Shown: piece by piece, positions 59,865 to 64,000 of the stretch
Layout of the letters: each line of letters opens with the position of its first letter
Position numbering within the stretch: the stretch's first letter is position 1
Source: Dactylosporangium sucinum
GTDB taxonomy: Bacteria; Actinomycetota; Actinomycetes; Mycobacteriales; Micromonosporaceae
NCBI RefSeq assembly: GCF_014647515.1
Contig: NZ_BMPI01000016.1
Location: 99,179 to 163,178, forward strand
Length of the DNA: 64,000 nucleotides
Reading direction: 5' to 3'
The notes under the pieces: generated by a model
What the model was told of the DNA's origin: nothing
What the model saw: the letters and a program-made list of their open reading frames with translations, nothing else
Database searches by the model: none
Made by a program: the position numbers and the translations under genes

Positions 59865-60932
59865 TTACCCGGTCGGAGCGCTCCGACGACGGCGACGGCA
59901 GTCACAGCGTGGATGAGCGCCCCATTCTCGCCGCCGAAACTCGCCCGCGCGGGGTATCTCGACGATCGCCGCCTCGGTCCGCGGGGTGGTGCCGTCGAGG
60001 TACGACAGCACCTCGTCGGCGGCGAACGCGGCCCCGGCGAGGGCCGTGGTGGACGCGCACGGCTCCCCGTCGCGGATCGGCGTCGTGGCCAGCTGGGCGG
60101 CGAGCGCGGGCCAGGCCGGATCGCGGTCGAGCCGGTGCAGGTCGAGGCAGGCCCGGCAGGGCGAGCCGGACGGGCGGACCAGCGGTCCGACGAGAACGGT
60201 GCCGAGGCGCACGGTGACGTCCAGCCGGGGCAGCGCGTTCAGCCGCACACCCCGGCGCGCCAGCGCCGGCGGCTGCCGGTCGCCGACGCGGACCACGAAG
60301 TCGACGGCATCCGCCCGTACCGCTGAAACCTCCGCGTCCGGAGCGAACCGCACGATCGCCGTCGCGGTGGCGATGGCCCGCGACGAGTCGACGTCCGCGC
60401 TGCTCAGGCCGCCCACCAGGACGTCCGGTGGGCCGGTGAGCCCGTCGACGGCCGGGTCGACGTGCCCGACCCCGGCCGCGGCCAGCACGGCCGCCAGCGG
60501 GGCGACGAGCGGCCCGTCGCCCGCGACCATGACCTTGGCCGCATTACGGCGCCGGAGGATGTCGGCGGGAGTGCGCCGCCCGGGCCCCGGCTCGGTGCGC
60601 AGCCGCAGGCCGATCGCGGCCGCCTCGATGCTGAGCCGCCGGTGCGTCCGCCGTGGCAGGCCGACCGGGACGAGCGCATGGGCGCCGACCACGAGGCCGG
60701 CGTCGTGCAGGACGCCGATCAGGTCGAGCGCGTCCTGACGCCCGAGCCCGAGCGCCTCGGCCGCGTTGAGCACGGCGCGCTCGGTGTGCGAGCCGTCGAG
60801 CAGGTCGAGGATCCGGGCCAGCTCCGGGCGGCGCAGCTCGAGGATGATCGCGGTGGCCGGGTCGGTGCCCAGCTGGACCGTGCGCTCGTCGCGCCAGAGA
60901 CGCCGCAGGTTGGGCAGAAGCGTCGGTCGCAT
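59865..60932 (-). CDS. ThiF-like / TOMM leader-binding-like protein
   Basis: This is a 355-residue protein starting MRPTLLPNLRRLW; ATG 60932 is preferred to the longer frame. The N-terminal 90 residues ('ELARILDLLDGSHTERAVL', then 'LIGVLHDAGLV') resemble the peptide-clamp of cyclodehydratase-associated ThiF proteins. The middle has a Rossmann-like part ('KVMVAGDGPLVAPLAAVLAAAGV'), and two Cys pairs ('PCRACLDLH' and 'HPRCDC') can bind zinc. No adenylation motif is obvious. It corresponds by position to Rv3196. No precursor peptide or cyclodehydratase gene is nearby. Confidence 0.7.
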   Translation of the reverse strand: MRPTLLPNLRRLWRDERTVQLGTDPATAIILELRRPELARILDLLDGSHTERAVLNAAEALGLGRQDALDLIGVLHDAGLVVGAHALVPVGLPRRTHRRLSIEAAAIGLRLRTEPGPGRRTPADILRRRNAAKVMVAGDGPLVAPLAAVLAAAGVGHVDPAVDGLTGPPDVLVGGLSSADVDSSRAIATATAIVRFAPDAEVSAVRADAVDFVVRVGDRQPPALARRGVRLNALPRLDVTVRLGTVLVGPLVRPSGSPCRACLDLHRLDRDPAWPALAAQLATTPIRDGEPCASTTALAGAAFAADEVLSYLDGTTPRTEAAIVEIPRAGEFRRREWGAHPRCDCRRRRRSAPTG

Positions 60933-60972
60933 ACGAGCAAGGCTGGCAGAGCGTGGGCACCGGCCGCGGTGG

Positions 60973-61035
60973 TTGTCCACAGGACCGTCCACCGTCGGCC
61001 GGTGTTATCCACAGCTTGCCGCCGAGTTATCCACA
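60973..61035 (+). promoter_or_regulatory. cluster of three DnaA boxes
   Basis: TTGTCCACA (60973-60981), TTATCCACA (61005-61013) and TTATCCACA (61027-61035) are perfect matches to the actinobacterial and general DnaA-box consensus. All are in the same orientation, at 32 and 22 bp spacing (about three and two helical turns). They lie just upstream of the ThiF-like gene, not near dnaA or dnaN. Confidence 0.7.
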
Positions 61036-61083
61036 GCGAACTGCACGAAGGCCGCAAACCGCGCGGGCAGTTGTGCGCGACGA

Positions 61084-61401
61084 TGTCGGGGCTCACGCGC
61101 CGGGCGGGGGGCGGCGCGGGTGCCGGATGTGAGTGGCCCCTACTCGGCGGGGCTTTCGTCGTGGCCGGGCCGGCTGGCTCGTGGTCCGTCCCGGGCCGGA
61201 TCGGCTCGTGGTCGTCCCGGAACCGCTGGGCTTCGGTCCCTTCCCGGCAGGCGGAGCTGCCGGCACGACCGGGGCCGGGCCGGGCGGGTCGCCGACTCCC
61301 GTGGCTACCGGGACGACGGAGGCGCCGGAGCGTCCCGGTCAGGGTGGCCGGGCTGCCGGTTTCCGCCCGGGTCGGGGGCGGCGGAGCCGCCGGTGCCCGG
61401 G
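61084..61401. repeat. GC-rich degenerate region beyond the DUF5679 gene
   Basis: About 320 bp of irregular CGGGCCGG / GGCTCGTGGTC-type repeats (for example near 61168 and 61204). No gene is supported. It begins at the 3' end of the DUF5679 gene on the minus strand. Confidence 0.4.
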
Positions 61402-61554
61402 TCAGGCCTTGCCGAGGATCCGGTTGACCGTCGTGCCGCAGACCGGGCAGGCGCCCTTGGCCATCTTCATGCCGGTCTTCGAGATCGCTATCTCGCCCTC
61501 GAAGTCCCGCTTCTCCTTGCACTTGACGCAGTAGCCGTTGTACGTCTCGGCCAC
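61402..61554 (-). CDS. DUF5679 small zinc-ribbon protein
   Basis: This is a 50-residue protein. It has two CxxC knuckles ('YCVKCKEK' near residues 9-16 and 'CPVCGTT' near 37-43) and the central 'GEIAISKTGMKMAKGA', the DUF5679 pattern common to actinobacteria. The start is GTG 61554 with GAGGAGGG upstream. It is small and monocistronic. Likely a zinc-binding protein; function unknown. Confidence 0.9.
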   Translation of the reverse strand: MAETYNGYCVKCKEKRDFEGEIAISKTGMKMAKGACPVCGTTVNRILGKA

Positions 61555-61933
61555 GATGCCCTCCTCATCTCGGTCCGGCGCACGCGCCGCGCACCGGTGC
61601 TGACCAGCTAGGCCAACGTGGTGAGTGTGCCTTGTCGGACACTCGGGGAAAGTGCGGTTAGACGGGACACGCCGAGCGTAATCGGAAGATCTTCCTCCAA
61701 CCGCACGCTACACACTATGCACAGGCTGGGGATAACTGTGTGGGCAACCCTGTGGGTAGCCGTGGATGAAATGCGCCGAGCGGCCGTAAGCAGGCCGGAC
61801 ATCCGGTGGAATCTTTCCGGCGAGCTGCCACGAATGGGTGACTTACGGGCGTGCTCCGCGAGATTGGGCCTTGCGAAGGCATGGCCGCCTCCGGCTAGCG
61901 TTCCTCCGTGAGCGGTACCCCAGAGGGGCCGGC
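61555..61933. other. intergenic region with inverted repeat and weak DnaA-like sites
   Basis: This is a 380-bp, less GC-rich stretch. GTGCGGTT (61652-61659) and AACCGCAC (61699-61706) are perfect inverted repeats, with the 12-bp palindrome GGAAGATCTTCC inside. Further on are TGGGGATAA (61727-61735) and TGTGGGCAA (61739-61747), each one mismatch from a reverse DnaA box. It must hold the promoters of the divergent genes on both sides. Two weak open frames look like chance. Confidence 0.5.
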
Positions 61934-62458
61934 ATGACGCGAAAGCCGGTCATCGAGGTGCGGCGCAGCAAGCGCCGCCGACGCACGGTGTCTGCCTACC
62001 GCGACGGTGAGCGGGTCGTCGTGCTGATCCCCGCGCAGTTCTCCCGGGCGGAGGAGCGCGAGTGGGTCGATCGGATGCTGGAGCGCCTCGCCGCCCGCGA
62101 GCAGCGCGCACGCCGCACCGACACCGAGCTGACCGCCCGTGCGCATCGCCTGGCGGCCCGCTACCTGCCCGATCATCCCGCGGCGTCCCGGCCGACCAGC
62201 GTACGCTGGGTGCAGAACCAGAACGGGCGCTGGGGATCTTGCACGCCGGCAGACGGTACCATCCGGATCTCGCACCGCGTACAGGAGATGCCCGACTGGG
62301 TCATCGACTACGTCCTGCTGCACGAGCTGTCACACCTCGTGATCCCGAGCCACAGCAGCGCGTTCTGGGCGCTCGTGGCACGCTATCCGAAGTCCGAGCG
62401 GGCGCGCGGGTATCTTGAGGGGGTGTCAGCGGCGGCCGGACTCGGGATCACCGAATGA
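61934..62458 (+). CDS. YgjP-like M48-type metallopeptidase
   Basis: This is a 174-residue protein with an AGAGGGG ribosome site before ATG 61934. Motifs are 'RWGSCTPADGTIRISHRV' and the zinc motif 'LLHELSHLV' (HExxH, near residue 130), followed by 'HSSAFWALV' with the third ligand. The N-terminus is Arg/Lys-rich ('RRSKRRRRTVSAY'). The YgjP/DUF45 family is associated with nucleic-acid-linked systems in other bacteria but has no proven substrate here. The next gene overlaps by ATGA. Confidence 0.88.
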   Translation: MTRKPVIEVRRSKRRRRTVSAYRDGERVVVLIPAQFSRAEEREWVDRMLERLAAREQRARRTDTELTARAHRLAARYLPDHPAASRPTSVRWVQNQNGRWGSCTPADGTIRISHRVQEMPDWVIDYVLLHELSHLVIPSHSSAFWALVARYPKSERARGYLEGVSAAAGLGITE

Positions 62459-63045
62459 CCGTCGCTGCGGTCGTGACGCTGCTCGCCCCGGTGACCTGGT
62501 CACCGCCGGGCGTCGACCTCGAGACCTGGCGCGCCGCCCTGGCCGAGGACGTCGTCGACCTGCTCGCCCCGCTGCCGCAGATCCAGCCGGCGATCGCCGC
62601 CGTGGCGGCCGACCTGCCGCTGGCGACCAAGATCGCGTGGCCGTCGACCAGGATCTACCCGGTCGCGAGCCCGACCATCGGCGCCGCCCTCCGCGCCGCC
62701 GAGGCCGACGGTCATGATCGAGCGGTGGTGGTGCTGGCCGATGCGCCCGACCTGCCGGCCATGCTGATCGGCAAGCTCATCCGCCCGCTCTCGTCGAAGA
62801 CCGTGGCCGTGGCGCCCTCGCACACCGGCGGCATCCTGGCCGTGGCCACCCGGCTGCCCGTGCCCGAGTGGCTGCCCGATCTCGACGCCGACAGCGGCGA
62901 CGTGGCGTCGGCCCGCCGCCCCAGCCCGGACCCGAGCCAGGTCGTGTCGGCCCCGGGCTGGCACCGGCTCCGCGGCCCGGACGACCTGCGCCGCCTGGAT
63001 CTGGGCCTGGACGGCTGGGACGCCACCCGCTCGCTGCTGACCTAG
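62455..63045 (+). CDS. nucleotidyltransferase-fold protein (CofC/DUF2064-like)
   Basis: This is a 196-residue protein coupled to the YgjP-like gene (ATGA at 62455). Its central part ('SPTIGAALRAAEADGHDRAVVVLADAPDLPAMLIGKLIRPLSSKTVAVAP', here cited in pieces: 'VVLADAPDLP', 'IGKLIRPLSS', 'VAVAPSHTGG') resembles the Asp-containing core of MobA/CofC-type nucleotidyltransferases. The N-terminal nucleotide loop LxxGxxxR is not seen, so activity is doubtful. Ends with a terminator hairpin. Confidence 0.55.
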   Translation: MTVAAVVTLLAPVTWSPPGVDLETWRAALAEDVVDLLAPLPQIQPAIAAVAADLPLATKIAWPSTRIYPVASPTIGAALRAAEADGHDRAVVVLADAPDLPAMLIGKLIRPLSSKTVAVAPSHTGGILAVATRLPVPEWLPDLDADSGDVASARRPSPDPSQVVSAPGWHRLRGPDDLRRLDLGLDGWDATRSLLT

Positions 63046-63064
63046 GGCCGGTTGCACAGCTAGG

Positions 63065-63086
63065 GCCGGGCCGCGGCGGGCCCGGC
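63065..63086. terminator. 8-bp hairpin between convergent genes
   Basis: GCCGGGCC (63065-63072) pairs with GGCCCGGC (63079-63086) around GCGGCG, in the 54-bp gap between converging stops. Confidence 0.65.
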
Positions 63087-63099
63087 TGTGAAACGGGCC

Positions 63100-64000
63100 T
63101 TAGCCCTTGTCGTCGCTGCCGGTCTCGTCGTTGAAGCCGAGATCGCCCAGGTCGAGCTGGGTGCGGGCGAACAGGTCGGGGTCGGCGAACGCCTCCTCGT
63201 CCGGCAGCAGGTCGGGGTGGCCCCAGAGGGCGTCGCGACCGCTGATGCCGCGGTGCTCGGTCAGCGCGTTCCACAGCGCCGTGGCCTCGCGGAGCCGGCG
63301 CGGGCGCAGCTCCAGGCCGACCAGCGCGGCGAAGGTCTGCTCGGCCGGGCCGCCGGCCGCGCGGCGGCGGCGGAAGGCCTCGGAGAGGCGGACCACGTCG
63401 GGCAGGCGGTCGCCGGCGGCCCGGTCGACCACGTGGCAGACCCAGCCCTCGACCAGCGCGAGCGCGGTCTCCAGGCGGGCCAGCGCGGCGCGCTGCTGCG
63501 GCGTGTCCTCGGGCGTGAAGATGCCCTCCAGGACGAGCTCCTGCGGGTCGTTGCCCAGCGTCGCCGGGTCGATCCGGCTCATCGCCTCCTCGATCGCCTC
63601 GCGGTCGACGTGGATCCCGGCCGCGTAGGCCTCGACGGCGGCGAACACGTGGCCGCGCAGCCACGGAACGTGACCGAAGAGCCGCTGGTGGGCGGCCTCG
63701 CGCAGCGCGACGTAGAGGCGGACCTGGTCGTCGGGGATCTCCAGGCCCTTGCCGTATTCGGCGATGTTGGCCGGGACCAGCGCCGCCGTGCCCGTGGGGC
63801 CGAGCGGCAGGCCGATGTCGCCGACCGAGAGCACCTCGGCGGCGAGGGAGCCGAGCGCGGTGCCGAGCTGCCCGCCGAGCAGCGCGCCGCCGAGCGAGGC
63901 GACCATCGAGGTCATCGGGCCCATCTGGGCGCGCATCTCCTCGGGCACCAGCTCGGTCATGGCGGAGACCATCCGGGCGGCGACCGGGTCGCACAGCTTC
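63100..64000 (-). CDS. DUF2342 zincin-like metallohydrolase, 5' end cut by window edge
   Basis: The frame is open to the right edge (KLCDPVAARMVSAM...), so only the C-terminal 300 or so residues are visible. 'EAAHQRLFGHVPWL' is the conserved His-rich stretch of the actinobacterial DUF2342/TIGR03624 family, followed by 'HVFAAVEAYAAGI' and 'VEGWVCHVV'. It corresponds by position to Rv3195. Family members are predicted zinc hydrolases with no known substrate. The C-terminus is Asp-rich. Confidence 0.88.
   Translation of the reverse strand, partial: KLCDPVAARMVSAMTELVPEEMRAQMGPMTSMVASLGGALLGGQLGTALGSLAAEVLSVGDIGLPLGPTGTAALVPANIAEYGKGLEIPDDQVRLYVALREAAHQRLFGHVPWLRGHVFAAVEAYAAGIHVDREAIEEAMSRIDPATLGNDPQELVLEGIFTPEDTPQQRAALARLETALALVEGWVCHVVDRAAGDRLPDVVRLSEAFRRRRAAGGPAEQTFAALVGLELRPRRLREATALWNALTEHRGISGRDALWGHPDLLPDEEAFADPDLFARTQLDLGDLGFNDETGSDDKG

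Noticed and set aside
61608..61911. Two short frames (minus 61608-61802, plus 61618-61911) in the DUF5679-YgjP gap
   Set aside because: They overlap each other and the inverted repeat, have weak codon bias and no ribosome sites.

Overview
The window is high-GC DNA with strong G/C at third codon positions, many GTG starts and many ATGA/GTGA stop-start overlaps, as in an actinobacterium. Mycothiol (mshB), a mycoredoxin, WhiB7, AdnAB, UvrD2, a DUF5679 zinc ribbon and two mycosin-like subtilases support this. Gene order partly matches Mycobacterium tuberculosis: mshB-fdx-dapC-dapD-dapE-LOG resembles Rv1170-Rv1205, and adnA-adnB...nudC-mrx1-uvrD2-whiB7-ABC1 kinase-ThiF-like-DUF2342 resembles Rv3202c-Rv3195. 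My inference is a Micromonospora/Actinoplanes-type organism (Micromonosporales). The region looks like core chromosome: I see no phage, transposase, CRISPR array, tRNA or rRNA.

Layout. 0-6 kb: a GtrA fragment, a small hypothetical, RmuC, a membrane protein with a Gly/Asp tail, and a TPR protein. 6-12 kb: a heterodimeric ABC exporter behind ogt and ada-alkA, then an Asp-rich protein made of ten 13-residue repeats. 12-20.6 kb: an AAC(3)-like acetyltransferase, a TIM-barrel protein, YchF, a pterin-dehydratase-like protein, MutT, DUF1990, and a succinate dehydrogenase operon of the Rv0247c-0249c type. 21-28 kb: TldD/TldE, a second pterin dehydratase, a small type VII secretion-like cassette (WXG100-like, PPE-like, mycosin), and a divergent TcmP-like gene. 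28-40 kb: an S9 peptidase, mycothiol and DAP/lysine genes, and two LOG proteins. 40-57 kb: AdnAB, a second mycosin locus, an M16 peptidase pair, NudC, mycoredoxin and UvrD2. 56.6-64 kb: whiB7 with a long leader, ABC1 kinase, ThiF-like, DUF5679, a YgjP-like protease, a nucleotidyltransferase-like protein, and a DUF2342 protein cut by the right edge.

Themes. DNA repair and genome maintenance recur (rmuC, ada-alkA, ogt, mutT, adnAB, uvrD2), as do redox and thiol functions (mshB, mrx1, nudC, sdh, ferredoxin) and peptidases (TldDE, two mycosins, S9, M16 pair, DUF3152 metzincin, YgjP).

The most interesting non-coding features are: (i) a complete whiB7 attenuation leader with promoter, leader ORF, duplicated CCTCGAGG switch and terminator; (ii) two families of long intergenic hairpins that always sit beyond a gene's 3' end, together with degenerate GC-rich arrays in the same kind of position; (iii) a cluster of three consensus DnaA boxes far from dnaA; and (iv) the small WXG100/PPE/mycosin cassette without an ESX core. 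All calls come from reading the sequence; no database search was run.
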